DNA of 64,000 nucleotides, taken from contig OY829539.1 of NCBI GenBank assembly GCA_963691705.1, forward strand, positions 53,914,327-53,978,326, given 5' to 3'. This stretch comes from Viola odorata (lineage: Eukaryota > Streptophyta > Magnoliopsida > Malpighiales > Violaceae). The notes under the pieces are model-generated. The model saw only the letters and a list, made by a program, of their open reading frames with translations. It was not told where the DNA came from and searched no databases. This document shows positions 34,239 through 46,200 of this stretch, piece after piece; positions within the stretch are counted from its first letter, which is position 1, and each line of letters opens with the position of its first letter. The translations under genes and the position numbers were made by a program.

Positions 34239-34245
34239 TATTTAA
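34239..34245 (+). promoter_or_regulatory. TATA-like box of antisense unit 2
   Basis: CTATTTAAGG 73 bp before the ATG at 34318, with TACGCGTGTCA (34176-34186) about 60 bp further upstream. Weaker than the other boxes. Confidence 0.45.
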
Positions 34246-34317
34246 GGGGATCCTTTTTCCCTCATTTCTATTCGTCTCCTTGCTCATTTTTCCCTTCAAC
34301 AAGTAGTCTGTGATCTC

Positions 34318-34740
34318 ATGGTTGATTCTCATTTTTTAGATACTGCCGCACGGGATTCTCCGCCAACTCCTCCGACTTCACCAGATTCAGACAATCCTCC
34401 TCCATCGCCCCCTTGGAGGCTGCCCGTTCCCCGGCGGGGTCGCAAGAGGCGAAGGAAAAATGCCGTGAAGGTGTCTGAGTCACCTTTTGATTCTTCCACC
34501 CCTCCCGCTACAAAGGGGAATTAACTGCCTTTCTTTCCTAGCGAGTCACCGAAGAAGGCTCTCTCTGCCTGCTCAGCCATTGGAGTGACATCGCCAGCCA
34601 TCGAGAAGGAGTCAGGTCGATCAATGATACGCATAGGAAAAAGGATTGATGAACCTTTTCCTTCTGTCAGCAGGGAGCTATCGCTTTCAGATGATGATGT
34701 AGTTTATTGTTATGGTATCTTTTGGTCCGACGGTGATTAG
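34318..34740 (+). pseudogene. Antisense unit 2: Pro-rich/basic small protein, one nonsense codon
   Basis: 140 codons in one frame from ATG 34318 to TAG 34738-34740, interrupted by TAA at 34522-34524. The N-terminal half is Pro/Ser rich (SPPTPPTSPDSDNPPPSPP), followed by a basic cluster RRGRKRRRKNAVK that looks like a nuclear localisation signal. The C-terminal part ends in an acidic segment. I do not recognise the family. The layout (Pro-rich linker then basic cluster) recalls the middle part of units 3 and 4, so it may be a detached relative. An intron at 34471-34541 would also remove the stop but changes to a less protein-like frame. Confidence 0.5.
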
Positions 34741-35016
34741 TTTGGCACGTCCTGCCTCTTTGTAGATGTCGTATGGCTTTTTAGAAATGAATAAGATGAC
34801 GCTTTATTTTCCTTTTGCTATCTTATCGCCTTCTCACTTCATTTCTTCAAGTATCCAGGATTATCGCGGAGGCGTACCTTTCGCTGGGTGTAACCGCCTT
34901 TCGGTTTTCAGTCAGTAACTGTCTTCTCCCAAAGACATAAATGACTGTCCACGCGTCTCTTTCTGCTCCGCACGTGTTTCATTTTTACAGGCTGTCTCTT
35001 CTTCAGGCTTAACCTT

Positions 35017-35023
35017 TATAAAG
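35017..35023 (+). promoter_or_regulatory. TATA-like box of antisense unit 3
   Basis: TTTATAAAG 190 bp before the ATG at 35213. CACGTGTTT at 34971-34979 and CCACGCGTC at 34949 lie just upstream; ACACGTGTCC has a similar place before unit 4. Confidence 0.5.
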
Positions 35024-35212
35024 AATCCGCTATTCTCTTTCATTACTTTTGTCAATATTCTGAAATTTTTTGTATTTTCTCTTTCTCCTGCGCTTCTTTC
35101 TTCCCGAGGGGATTTACTGCAACCTCTCGCCGGCGCCGCCGACCTGCTTACTGGCTTTTTGCTCCAGGTATTTTGTTCCTCTATCGCCGTAGCTTTACTT
35201 TTCCAGTCCCTT

Positions 35213-37426
35213 ATGTCTCGTATTAGAGCCTCTGCAATTATCGAAAATCCTATAGATCCCGAAGTTAGGAGAGCTCGTAGTATTTTTGATTGTAGTGAGG
35301 TTTTGAGGGCTGAATTAGAGGAGAACGGTGTCACTTTTCCCACGGGCTATCGCCCTTATGTCCCTATGAAGGATACTCGGCTCACTGATGCCATGTGGGG
35401 ATTGTTCCGGCTGGTTTATTTCAAAATGTTCACCTACGGATTTCATCTCCCACTTCATACTTCTCTGATGAAGCTGCTAAATCATTATGATCTGAATCCC
35501 GTTCAAATAACTCCGCCTTCCTGGTGTGGGATTTACGTCTTTCTTCGGTCGTGCGAGATGAAGCGCATTTTCGCTCCATCACTCGATCTGTTCCGCACAT
35601 TTTTCACCTTGAGTTGTCGCGACTGCTTGGTGGATATCACCCCAAGATGGAATGACACCATTGTGCAATTTTTCTGGCGGAACTTTCAAGGTTTTGAGGA
35701 GAACGTGGACAACTGGAAAAATGGCTTCTTCACCCTTCGCTTGCCGTCTCGGTGGTGGCGCGAGGGCTTCAACCGAGAGATTACTAGTGCCACTTGGAAA
35801 AAGCCAGAAGTGCTGTCTAGCATGGATGTGTCTAATGTTAGCGCCTTGTTAGAAATAGAAGGGCCTTTCCGCATTCGGGAATTTGCTCGGTTCAGGCCCT
35901 TACAAGAGTGTGTCGTTGGTGAGTTTTTCTTTTGCCGCATTATCGTTTCGATTTTCTTGCCATACTAATATGTTTCGCTGACAGGTAACGCTGAGGGTCG
36001 TTCCTCCGGGGAAAGTGACACTCCTCTGAATGTGGTGCCGCTTCAGACATTACCTCCTTCCCCACCGCCTGAAAGCTCTAGCCGCCCGCCTATTCCGCCG
36101 CGGAGAAGGAGAAATAAAACCACCGCGACTCGTAGCGCATCCGCTCGACCTTCCCATTTTCTTGAAAATTGGCTGCCGCCTCGTGGTAGGGGAGTGGCTC
36201 CGAGTGATCCTGTGATTGAAAAAGTTGACAATGATAGCGAAAGCATGGATGCCGGTTCCGAACTGCGTCACGCCACCCTTGCCCAACGGATGAAGCTTAG
36301 GTCGAGAAAAAGTGATCCTGCGACGGAGTCAACCGAGGACGATAGCGAAGAGATTGCTGTCGAGACGGAGCATCTCTGAAAGAAAATCCGCAAAGAGAGA
36401 ACTGATCCACCGATTCCTCCCTCGAAGGAAGTCAACGCGGTTCCTACCGAGGAGGTTGACGCTTCACACGTCGCGAGCACCTCGCAAGTGGCGGAAGTTG
36501 TCAAGGTGCCTTCTGTCGTTCCTCCCAAAGTCAATGAGGTTTCGGTAGCGGTGGATTCTCCCTCGCCGCCTGGTGGCCCTAATTCTCCGATCCATTTCTT
36601 CATTCCGGATGTGACCTTACCGGTTTCGAATCCGAGTGCTCCTCTTAATCCTCTCCCAAGGAAGCCTCAGCCCTTGTTTCTTTCTTCAATTTCGGGCATT
36701 GGTGATTCTGCAAAAAGTTGTTCTCCTTCTTATATCGCCAACCTTTCCCCTCAAATTCCTCAAGGAACCGTCGCATATCAGCTGGATTTGTCCTCTTTTG
36801 GTACCGACGGGCTTCGCGCTTTAGGGATATCAGATCTGTTATCGTGAGAAGAGCCAGTGGGCTCTATAGTGGGGCAAATGTTTACTTCTTCGAAGGACAA
36901 GGAAGACTTCCTGCGGCACCCTCCTGAAGTTCAACATTCACGCCTTCTGAACGACATGCTGGCCAGCTTCCGTGAGCTACATTATTTTCTCGAGGATCAG
37001 CGTGACAAGGTTCGGCTTTCTCCTGATTCGAAGGAACAACTAAACGCTGCCTTGGCAAAAGTAACGGAGTTGTTGCGGCTTCAAGATCGAACCCGGGCAG
37101 AGTTGAACGACTGTCGTGCCGAGCTCGCACGAGAAAAATCAAAGGGGAAAGCTAAGATAGAACTGCTGGAGGCAGAATTGGTGGCGGCTGATAAAAGAAA
37201 CTCTTTCCTTCGCGAAGAGATATCGTCTCGCGATGCGGACTTGGCCAAAGTACCTTCAAGGATAGCCTGGTGGAAGGATAAGACCATGGAGGTCTGTATC
37301 GCTGGATTTATGGATCTCTATCGCCGGGGGACTGTTGATCCATCTATGTTGGCTAATTACGCTTCCAAGAAGATAAAAGACTTAGGCGAGGGCGAAAGAG
37401 ATTTTCTTCCTTCTAGGGAGGAGTAG
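35213..37426 (+). pseudogene. Antisense unit 3: gypsy-type transposon protein (PF04195-like), two exons, two stops
   Basis: Exon 1 is 35213-35918, intron 35919-35984 (66 bp, GTGAGT...GACAG), exon 2 35985-37426. The phase-1 junction joins a Gly codon and keeps one frame. Exon 1 holds the globular domain (FKMFTYGFHLPLHTSLMKLL, LNPVQITPPSWCGIYVFLRSC, WKNGFFTLRL, SRWWREGFN), which resembles the plant 'putative gypsy type transposon' family. Exon 2 has a Pro/Ser and basic region, then a long coiled coil (about 36900-37230) and a short C-terminal domain (WWKDKTMEVCIAGFMDLY). In-frame TGA codons at 36377-36379 and 36845-36847 break it. AATAAA follows at 37564-37569. It runs antisense to C's gag-pol. 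The closest relative is unit 4. Function is unknown. Confidence 0.75.
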
Positions 37427-37919
37427 GGAAATGGTAGCTGTAGTGTCCGTGTGAGACCATAATTTGTTAAGGCTGACCCGTTGGAGGGTTTTCCTCTTTA
37501 CTTGCTTCTTGTTTTGTAATAACGCCTTGTCGCGCAACGATATCTGTACTTTATTTTTTAGATAATAAACAACCTGTGTTCTGCATTCTGGGTAATTTTG
37601 GAAGCTGCCGGTTTGGTTAACGCCATTCTGCGTTAGCTCCGTTATTGTGATATCGCTCTTGTCTTTTCCCAGGAAATCATTTCTACTTTTCAGAGCATTT
37701 AATGCTCGTGATCCTCTTATTAATGCGGGGGAAAAGTCGTGATGGTACAGACACACGTGTCCGTTTCTTCTGACGCCACAGACTAGCGTGCTTGAAAATT
37801 TTAGCAAAATCGAAGCGTTGTAGCGCTTCTCTAGAATTGTACTCATTGCTTGAGTCTGTCCCTCATGACGCTTCTACGCAACGACTGCAACGTCCATCAT
37901 TTCCTTTGATTATTAGGGT

Positions 37920-37926
37920 TATAAAA
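37920..37926 (+). promoter_or_regulatory. TATA-like box of antisense unit 4
   Basis: TTATAAAATCC 166 bp before the ATG at 38092, a spacing close to that of unit 3 (190 bp). ACACGTGTCC, a palindromic G-box-like core, is at 37752-37761. Confidence 0.55.
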
Positions 37927-38091
37927 TCCAACACTTATTTCTTTTCCTCTCTTTTGTCATTCTACTTTCTCATATTCTCTCTAGCCGTCTTGTTTCTCCC
38001 CATCATTCGAGGCTCTTGAAGTGGTTTTTATCTGAAGGTATTTCCTTTCTCCTCCATCGTCTTCTTCATTTTTACTTCTTTTAATTCTGCC

Positions 38092-40437
38092 ATGGCCAAG
38101 ACTCGCCGCTCTGAGTCGAAATCTACCGATGAGAAAAAGATGGATATTACGGTTAGCATTATCACCTATGAGGCCGCTCTTAATGAGCACTTGGCCGCCC
38201 ATAATGCTGTTATCTCTGACGGTTATAAGGCCACCGTTGCCCCTGAGTCGTTACATTTGAACAGCATTTTGACGGGCAAACGTAGGGTCCTGTACGCACA
38301 AATGTTCCATTATGGTTTCCGGCTTCCCATCAACTCTTTTGTGAAAGAATTGCTTATTGCCTGTGATTTAAATCCCGCCCAATTAGCCCCAAATGCATAT
38401 TGTTGCGTTTATGCTTTTCTGGAACTTTGTAAATATAAGGGGATCACTTCCCCTTCCCTTTTGTTGCTTAAATCTGTTTTTAAGTTGATGAAGTGCCGGG
38501 GTGTGATAACGATATCGCCCCACTTCGACAATGACTCTCTCAAGTCCTTTACTTGGAAACTTCTCCACATCGAGTCTTCCGTCGATGCTTGGAAAAAGGA
38601 GTTCTTTGTGATAGATCTTCCTGAAGATCCTGGTTCATGGTGGCGATCTGGGTTTAACCAAGACGTCAAGGATAGCGTTTGGGGCCGGCCAGGGACCCTT
38701 CCTCAGCGTGAACAAGACTGGTTAAACAAATTACTCCAATTGGAAATCAGCGTTCACATTCGTCATGTGGCATGTGGAATGGACATTCAATCCTGTGTTA
38801 AACGTGAGTGTCGCGTTGCTTCCTTCCTTATTATCGCTGGTACTAATGCTGACGTTATTTTGTGATCATGCAGCGACGGATCCCAGTTATAAACCTGAGA
38901 GCGTTAGGAGACGACTGAAGAGGGCCTTGGAGAGAGAAGAAAAGGGAAAAACCGCCTCCGCGGAAGCTACTGATAACCCGACTGTACTACCCACTACTTC
39001 CGAGATCCTCGCCCAAGTATCCTCTTCCTCAGCTGGTGAGGGGAATACTATTATTCCTTCAGGCATTCCCATCGTGACCGTCGCTGCTCCTCCTACTCAG
39101 CCTTCTCCTTCTAAGGCCCCTAAGGCCATTGCCAAAGGAAAAAAGAAGAAAAGAACAAGAAGCGTTGCCGCTCTTCCTCCTTCTCCGGACGCAGCGGGTT
39201 CTTCAGAAGCACCTCCTCCTAACACTGCTATCGTAAGTGTGCTTTTTAGTCGCGATATGCTATGCATCGATGTCCACCGTCATTTGATTTGTTTCTCTTA
39301 TTCGCATTTTATAATGTGTTCTTTGCAGGATACTGTCATCGTTACTGCTTCCGCCTCTCCCTCAGGTGATATGGATAATGGTTATGTGTTAGGTGGTTCC
39401 AAGAAGAGACCTCGGCCGGAGGGTGAAGGTGAAAACTTATCTTCCTCTACTGTCGCGATGGAAGACAGACCTGCCGACGCTCTTGATTCCACGACAGCTC
39501 CCAGGGGGGTCATTCCTCGGAGTTTTTGGCGAACCTGGGCACAGCCGAATCTTTCGGGGTTTCGCCCAATTCCTTTGGCGGGCCTGTTCACACATATGCT
39601 TCCAACCTGGAATATCAAGAGGGCTTGCAGGACTATTCGGGTTATCCTCCCCATGGTGCTTATATCGTCCAAGGGGGCCCTTCTACACAGGTTCATCCTC
39701 CTATTCCTCTGACATTTTTTCCTTCGAGCGTTCCCTTGTCACATCGTTATGGCGAAGGGGCTACCACTTTCAATTTTGTGGCGGATCTTAGTCCGATAAG
39801 TGAGGCCGGTACTGTGACCCATCAAGTTGGCCTATACGATTTTCGCAACACTAGTTTGGCGGCTTTCGGGGGCGATGGCTCGGACGAAGTTTCTGCTTTG
39901 TTGGCTTCCCAAATATTAGCGCTCGCTGCCGAACGGGAGGCTTTCCTTTCTAAGGTCGATGATGATAAGGCGAATTCACTACGCTCTGGCCTTTTTACTA
40001 ATATGATGAAGTTCCATTATTGGGCAGAGCATGTGCAGCGTCAGGCTGCCTCCCTTGCTTCCTCCTTGGCAGAACTATCGCGAGAGCAAAATGAGAAGAA
40101 AAAGTTACTGGAGGAGCGTACTCAACTACTACTGGCTCATTAGGAACTGAAAAAACAATTTTCTACTCTCGACGACGCCTTGACAGCAGAGAAGGCCAAG
40201 AACGCTGTCTTGGAGGATGAGAAATCGTCCTTGGCAAGGGAGAAAGCTGCCCTGGAGGGGAAGTCAGCCGACAAGAGTTTGTGGCATGTCGAGCGGACTG
40301 CCGCTATTTTGGTTGAGTGCTTTGAGGAAGTCCATGGGGTGGAGGCGTACGAAGGTGACAAGGTCACGTAGGCTTTCAAACGAAAATCCGTCAATCTTAA
40401 TGAGGCGGGTTTTTGCCAGGCTACGGCAGAGGGCTGA
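38092..40437 (+). pseudogene. Antisense unit 4: paralogue of unit 3, three exons, broken
   Basis: Exon 1 38092-38803, intron 38804-38873 (70 bp), exon 2 38874-39232, intron 39233-39328 (96 bp, GTAAGT...TTTGCAG), exon 3 from 39329. The ATG has a good context (GCCATGGCC). Exon 1 aligns with unit 3 along its whole domain (YGFRLPINSFVKELL, LNPAQLAPNAYCCVYAFLELC, WKKEFFVIDL, GSWWRSGFN). Intron 1 is at the same place and also phase 1. Exons 2-3 give a Lys/Pro/Ser-rich linker with KGKKKKRTR. The frame slips near 39520 into the frame that carries a coiled coil (about 39900-40270). TAG codons at 40141 and 40369 interrupt it before TGA at 40435-40437. Confidence 0.75.
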
Positions 40438-41452
40438 CGCGCCCTGAAGCTTTTTCGCCCTTTCCGTAGCGGTCGAGGATCGCTAGGCTTTTGTTTTTTG
40501 CCTCTGTGGCATTTTTGTTTTGAACATTAGAGCTTGTGACTCCTTAAAGTATTTTGACATATTCAGACAATCTCTATTGTTGTCTTTCCTTGCTTTTAGT
40601 TGTCCCCTTGTGAAACTCCCTTGGCGTTATTATCGCCCCGCTACCATGATGCGTTTACTTTCTCAAGCAGATTCTTAGCATTTCCACCAAAATCACTGAG
40701 GTCGGTATCGGGTTAACTTTCCCGATAAGTCTTACGATATCACCACTTACGCGATCCTCACTCCTTCCGCTGCCCGAAAAGTATTCTGCACATTTCTAAC
40801 TGTAAACCATCAGTAGCAAAACATGTGATGAGGGATAGTAATTACCCGTAGGAGCCTTTCCGCTGCCGTCGTAGGGCATTAGTATGGAAACCGCGTGAAT
40901 CGCTTTCACTATCAGCTCTATACTTCACCAGGGATTACACATCTGGTTACTAGCTGGGATTTCGCGATTCTTCGTGTTTCCCTCCTTTCACAATCGGCCC
41001 AAAAAGTGCCTCATCTTAGTGAGCCGTCGGATCGGGACTGGCTATCACAAGGCTGGGGAGTTTTCACTTTTAGGTGTTGTCCTCGCGTCTAGAATCGTGT
41101 CCTTTCTTAACAACCCGACTGTATCAGTCCGGCCACTAAGATAGGATTCTTGTTCCTAGAACGGAGTTACTACTTCTCTGGGGCGTGCCTTGTCTTGATG
41201 GGCCGTCTCCACGAGAACGGTCAGTACAAGAAAAGGGTTTTTCACTCCCAAAGATACCGGGTAGTGCCCTCACTTAGTGAGCCATCTGATCAAGATCGGT
41301 CATCACAAGGATAGGACTTTTCACCCCCCGGGGGCGTTAGGGATCTTTTAATCCGACGCTAATTCAAGGCATGTTGGGTCGTGCCCTCACTTAGTGGGCC
41401 ATCTGATCAAGACCGGCCATCACAAGGATAGGACTTTTCACTCCCAGGATAC
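40438..41452. repeat. Diverged ~120-bp repeats at the 3' side of the antisense cassette
   Basis: Units containing GTGCCCTCACTTAGTGAGCC, ATCACAAGGATAGGACTTTTCAC and GATACCGGG recur with variable spacing from about 40980, best seen at 41265-41330 and 41385-41450. CTCACTTAGTGAG is itself a palindrome. No gene is seen from 40438 to 40980. Confidence 0.7.
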
Positions 41453-43125
41453 TGACGAGGGTGTCGCGTGCCCTGCATAAATAAAAAGATTACAACTGGT
41501 CACTAAACCACAAATGAATGTAGATAGCGGCAAGAGGTTCGAACACAGGGACAAGTCGGTCTGATCTTTATTCCTCCTGAAAATGACAATAATCAGCAAA
41601 GAGGTGAGAGTTTGATAGGTTGAGAAACAAAAAGAACAAAAATAATAATGCATAAAAGAAAACAGAAGTGAAATGAAGAAATACAGAAGAGATAGAAAAT
41701 CCCTAGTAGAGATCCTTATGTGGTGACAATTCCATGCTAGTTGATCATTGACAAAAGTATTTTCAAAACGGTTTCATAGAAGAAGTTGTGGAACCAGCTC
41801 ACACTAGATTCCCAACCTGCTACAAAAGTATTTAAAAGAATCACTTCATTTTAAATACCCTAATCTTCCTAAGTTCATCCTAAGATTCCAACCCGCCACT
41901 TTGCTTTGGCTATTCTGTCCACAAAGGAATCAGAAAACTTATGGAAAAGCTCAAGAGATTGATTAAAAACAGTGAGGTCCCTCTTCTAGACATGGTAGCT
42001 GTTCGTCATCCACAAGTCTGGTCTAGTCTGGCACTTGACCCAGCTGTCACCTAGGTCGGCCCTTCTCAAGGCCTCGGGATGGGAGGGTAGTCTAGTTCAG
42101 TTCCTTCTATCAGCTTAGACCAAGCACATGCACCTCATGCCCTGCTGATTCGTCTACTACTGTTCTCTAAGAGTGATTTAATCACAAGAGAACTGACTGT
42201 AATCATTCAAATCAAAATCCAAGTTGGCCAAACTCAAACTTAAACATGAATAAATTGGAGTTAAAACAAGAAGGAGAGAAATATGAAAAACGTTTTTATT
42301 TAAGATCAAAGAGTCTCACAACCTACTGGAATCATCAACCACAAGATCCCTACCAGGAATGGAGGTTTTTAGTTACAAAACATAATGGAAAATGAAACAA
42401 GAAGTGCAAAACCGAAAATACAAAAAGCTGGAAAATCTGGAAAATGTGGAGTGCTGATTTTCTCCACTGGTCTCTCTCTCTTTCTGGTCTGGTTCGGACC
42501 CCCTCTTTCTGGTCTGGTCCTCCTCTCTCCGCCCAAGCTTCTCCTCTCCAAATATACTTCAGAGGTCCAGCCTTCACCATAAAATAATTGCAGCATGTGC
42601 TGCCATACCAGGCTGGTGTTGGGCACTACTTCACTTTTGGAGAGAATATTCTTTGAATAATGCAAAGGGAATGTTTCTATCATTCTTCCATTGATGTCCC
42701 CTTGGTGCTTCTGCAAGGTGGAAGAGGGAATCCAAGCACTAACACTCGTGCTCAAGTCCTCCAGGTTCCAGGCTGGCTGAACCAGCTTTAACAAATAAAA
42801 TACAAAAGTACGCTCAGTGCTGTCCAGGCTGGAACTCTGACAGGTCGCTTCATGTCAAGGCCTCGAGAAGAGCTGATCTCGGCAAAATAGTGAAGTGGCC
42901 TCGGGACGAATGGACCAAATTCAAGGCAGCAAAGCTGAAAACGAAACTCCATCACCAAATGATTGATTTAAGCTCTAATCTTCAAGCTTTCTGCTCCTTT
43001 CCTTCAGATTGATGCTCCAAAGGCTGTTTATAGAGAAAGGAAGCAAAAGGACTTAAAGTAGCATAATTATCATCTCAATTAATAATAAAAGAGAAGATAA
43101 AACATCCAAAATAAACCATCAATCA
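41453..43125 (-). mobile_element. Solo LTR 2 inserted in C (TSD GATAC)
   Basis: 1673 bp. On the + strand it starts TGACGAGGGTG and ends CCATCAATCA. A perfect TSD, GATAC, is at 41448-41452 and 43126-43130. The orientation is judged - from similarity in layout to B's LTRs (GGTTCGAACACAGGGA near the + strand start). Its sequence is a different family from A/B and solo LTR 1. No internal region is left. Confidence 0.92.
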
Positions 43126-43130
43126 GATAC

Positions 43131-43234
43131 CCCCCTTTTTATCTGCACAAAGGCAACCACAAAAACCCACGAAAACTCTCTCATCGAGCGTTAGTCACGG
43201 TTAGGGTTGGCATCAACCAAAGGTGCAGATAAAA
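43131..43234 (-). other. Purine tract just downstream of C's integrase
   Basis: On the - strand AAAAAGGGGGGTATC lies 95-110 bp after the pol stop and directly abuts the solo LTR's TSD. It looks like a polypurine tract but is 10.4 kb away from C's 3' LTR. Confidence 0.5.
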
Positions 43235-46200
43235 TTAAATCCTAGGATAATATAATTTCAAGCGAGCGATATTCCAAGAGTTGGATAATGGAGTACCATC
43301 GAGTGTCTCCAGATGATAGGCTCCTTTCCCGACGACGTGGGTAACGCGATATGGTCCATCCCAGTTCGGACTGAGTTTTCCCATACGTTGACCAGCCGCT
43401 CGCTTGTCTCTGAGCACCAGGTCACCGGCCTTCAGCAACCGCTCTTTGACGCGCCTGTTATGATAACGGGTCATTTTTTGTTTGTAATGCTGCGTTTTTA
43501 GGAGGATTTCTTCTCGGACCTCTGGTAACGCATCCAGGTTAGCTCGTAACCTTTCCTCATTCAGTTCTTCCCGAAAGTGAGCCACTCGTAGGCTCATGGT
43601 TCCGATTTCCACCGGCGTAACAGCCTCGGTCCCGAAGGCCAACGCGAAGGGTGTTTCTCCGGTGCTGGTCTTAACGGTCATGCGGTATGCCCACATCACG
43701 TATGGCAGCTCGTCGGCCCACTTCTTTTTAGACCCCTCTAGGTTTTTCTTGATACCGCTGAGGATGCTCCGATTGGTTACTTCCGCCTGTCCGTTAGTTT
43801 GCGGGTGAGCCACGGAGGAAAATCGTTGCTCAATCCCAAATTCCGAGCACTGGTCTTTGAAGAATTGGCTGGTGAACTGTGTTCCGTTATCGCTGACAAG
43901 GACGCGAGGTACGCCAAACCTCATGATAACTTGGTGTTTGAAAAAACGCCAAGTTTTCTCCGCCGTGATTGTGGCGACCGCTTCAGCCTCCGCCCACTTC
44001 GTAAAATAGTCTACTGCCACTATCACAAACTTCAGTTGGGACCTTGCCTTCGGGAATGGGCCTAGGATATCGATCCCCCATTTAGCGAAAGGACAAGGGG
44101 CGATAATTTCAGATATTTCGGTGGCAGGACGCCGAGGAATTTTAGCAAACTCCTGGCACTTAGGGCAAGTTCGCACATAGTTGTGGCAATCTCTCCGGAT
44201 GGTGGGCCAGTAGAATCCAGATCTGAAAACTTGTGCCGCCAGGGTGCCGCCTGATACATGCATACCGCATACCCCTTCATGAATTTCGCGCAAGGTGTGA
44301 AGACCCTCTTGCTCAGTTATACATTTGGCGGCTGAGTGAGAAAAACATCTCCGAATCAAATCCCCGTCATAGTACGTACAGCGAGCTGCCTGTTTCAGCA
44401 CTTTCTTCTTTTCAGCTATATCCTCAGGCAGTTCTTCATGTTTCAAATATTTAATTATGGGGACTCGCCAGTCGTTCTCAAATTCTTCCACACATAAAGA
44501 TGCTTGTTCCTCCATGAAAGACGGTACCGATAACTCACGGTAATATACACCTTTGGGTATGGACGCTTCCGGGTTCGCGGCCAACTTGGCAAGATTGTCA
44601 GCTTCAGCGTTTTCCTCTCTGGGGATGTGCTCGAAGCTGACTTGCATGCCCTCTTTCTTTATTTCCAATAATTCTCGTTTCACCTTGGCGAGGTATTGAA
44701 CCATGATGGGTTCTCGGGCCTGCTAGTGCCCCAAGACCTGGTCAATTATCAACTTGGAATCACCACAAATTTTTAGACGCAAATCTCCTGTCCTTCCAGT
44801 ATCGTGTCTCCCTTTGGAAGAAAATCCTCTCCCTATCCTGAGTCTGGCTAGTAGCGCCACGTACTCTGCCGCGTTATTGGATAACGGCTGTAAAATTCGG
44901 ATGGCGTATCGTATTCGCATGTCGTGCGGCCTATTTATGAAGATTCCGGCTCCCGCCAACTCTTAGTTTTTAGCTCCATCCACATGAATGATCCAAAGAT
45001 CCGTATAGGTTTCCGGAAATGGGAGATCCATATCGCCCCATTCTGCTTCAGGTACGCCGGTCAAAGGATCCTCTATAAAGGTACATTCCGCTATAAAATC
45101 TGCCAGGATTTGAGCCTTTACAGACGGTCGGGACTGATACCTAAGCCCATACTGTTCGAGCTCAAGTGCCCAGATCAACATTCTTCCTGAGGATTCGGGC
45201 TTTCGAAATATTCTTTTCAGAGGTTGGTCTGTAAGCACGATAACAGAGTAAGACTGGAAATATCTGTCCATTTTTCGGGTGGCCTATATAAGTGCAAATG
45301 CTATTTTTTCAATTCGGGCGTATCGCAACTCCGCATCCTTCAGGACGTGACTTACAAAATAAACCAGGCGGTGAGAGTGGTTATCGTCGCGAACGAGGAC
45401 GGCACTGACTACTTCATCAGCGGCAGCAAGATACAAATATAAGGTATCACCCGCCTCTGGTCTCGTCAGCAGTAGGTCGGACGATAGGTAATCCTTTAGT
45501 CTAACGAACGCCTCCTCACATTCTGGGGTCCACCCGAACGAGGCTTTCTTGCGTATGACTTTGAAAAAAGGGAGACACTTTTCACCTTGCTTGGAAATGA
45601 ATCGTTCGAGGGCGATAACGTGCCCTGTTAGCCTTTGCACCTCCTTAATGGTTCTTGGCGATATCATGTCTTGTATGGCTTTAACCTTTGAAGGGTTAGG
45701 CTGGATTCCTTTTCGGCTGACCACGTAGCCCAAGAATTTTCCCGTCTGAAATACAAACATGTATTTTCGAGGGTTTAGTTTCATGCGGTGCCTTTTCATT
45801 ACGTCAAAGACTTCCTTCAAGTCTCGCAAGTGATCCTGAAAGTTCACGCTCTTTACCAATATATCGTCAACGTATGCTTCCACATTCCTCCCTATTTGTT
45901 CTTCGAATATCCTATTTGCCATACGTTGGAATGTCGCCCTAGCATTCTTTAGCCCGAACGACATTGCCGTGTAATAGTACGTGGCCTTAGGAGTGAGAAA
46001 GGCAGTCTTTTCTTCATCTTCCAGGGCCATGGGGATTTGATGGTATCTGGAGTTGGCGTCTAGTGAGCTTAAATATGCGTACCCGGCAGTCTGATCAACT
46101 AGCTGATCTATACGAGGGAGCGGGTAGCAATCCTTAGGGCAAGCGTCGTTCAAATCGGTGAAGTCGATGCACATGCGCCAATCTTCATTGGGCTTAGGAA

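Noticed and set aside
34471..34541. Possible 71-bp intron in antisense unit 2
   Set aside because: Splicing would move to a frame with poorer composition, while the unspliced frame needs only one nonsense codon (TAA 34522), in line with the damage elsewhere.
41453..43125. 3' LTR of a separate element whose pol is 43235-48295
   Set aside because: The purine tract beside it suggested this, but a perfect GATAC TSD on both sides and the matching C LTRs with TTCAT TSD show it is a solo LTR within C.
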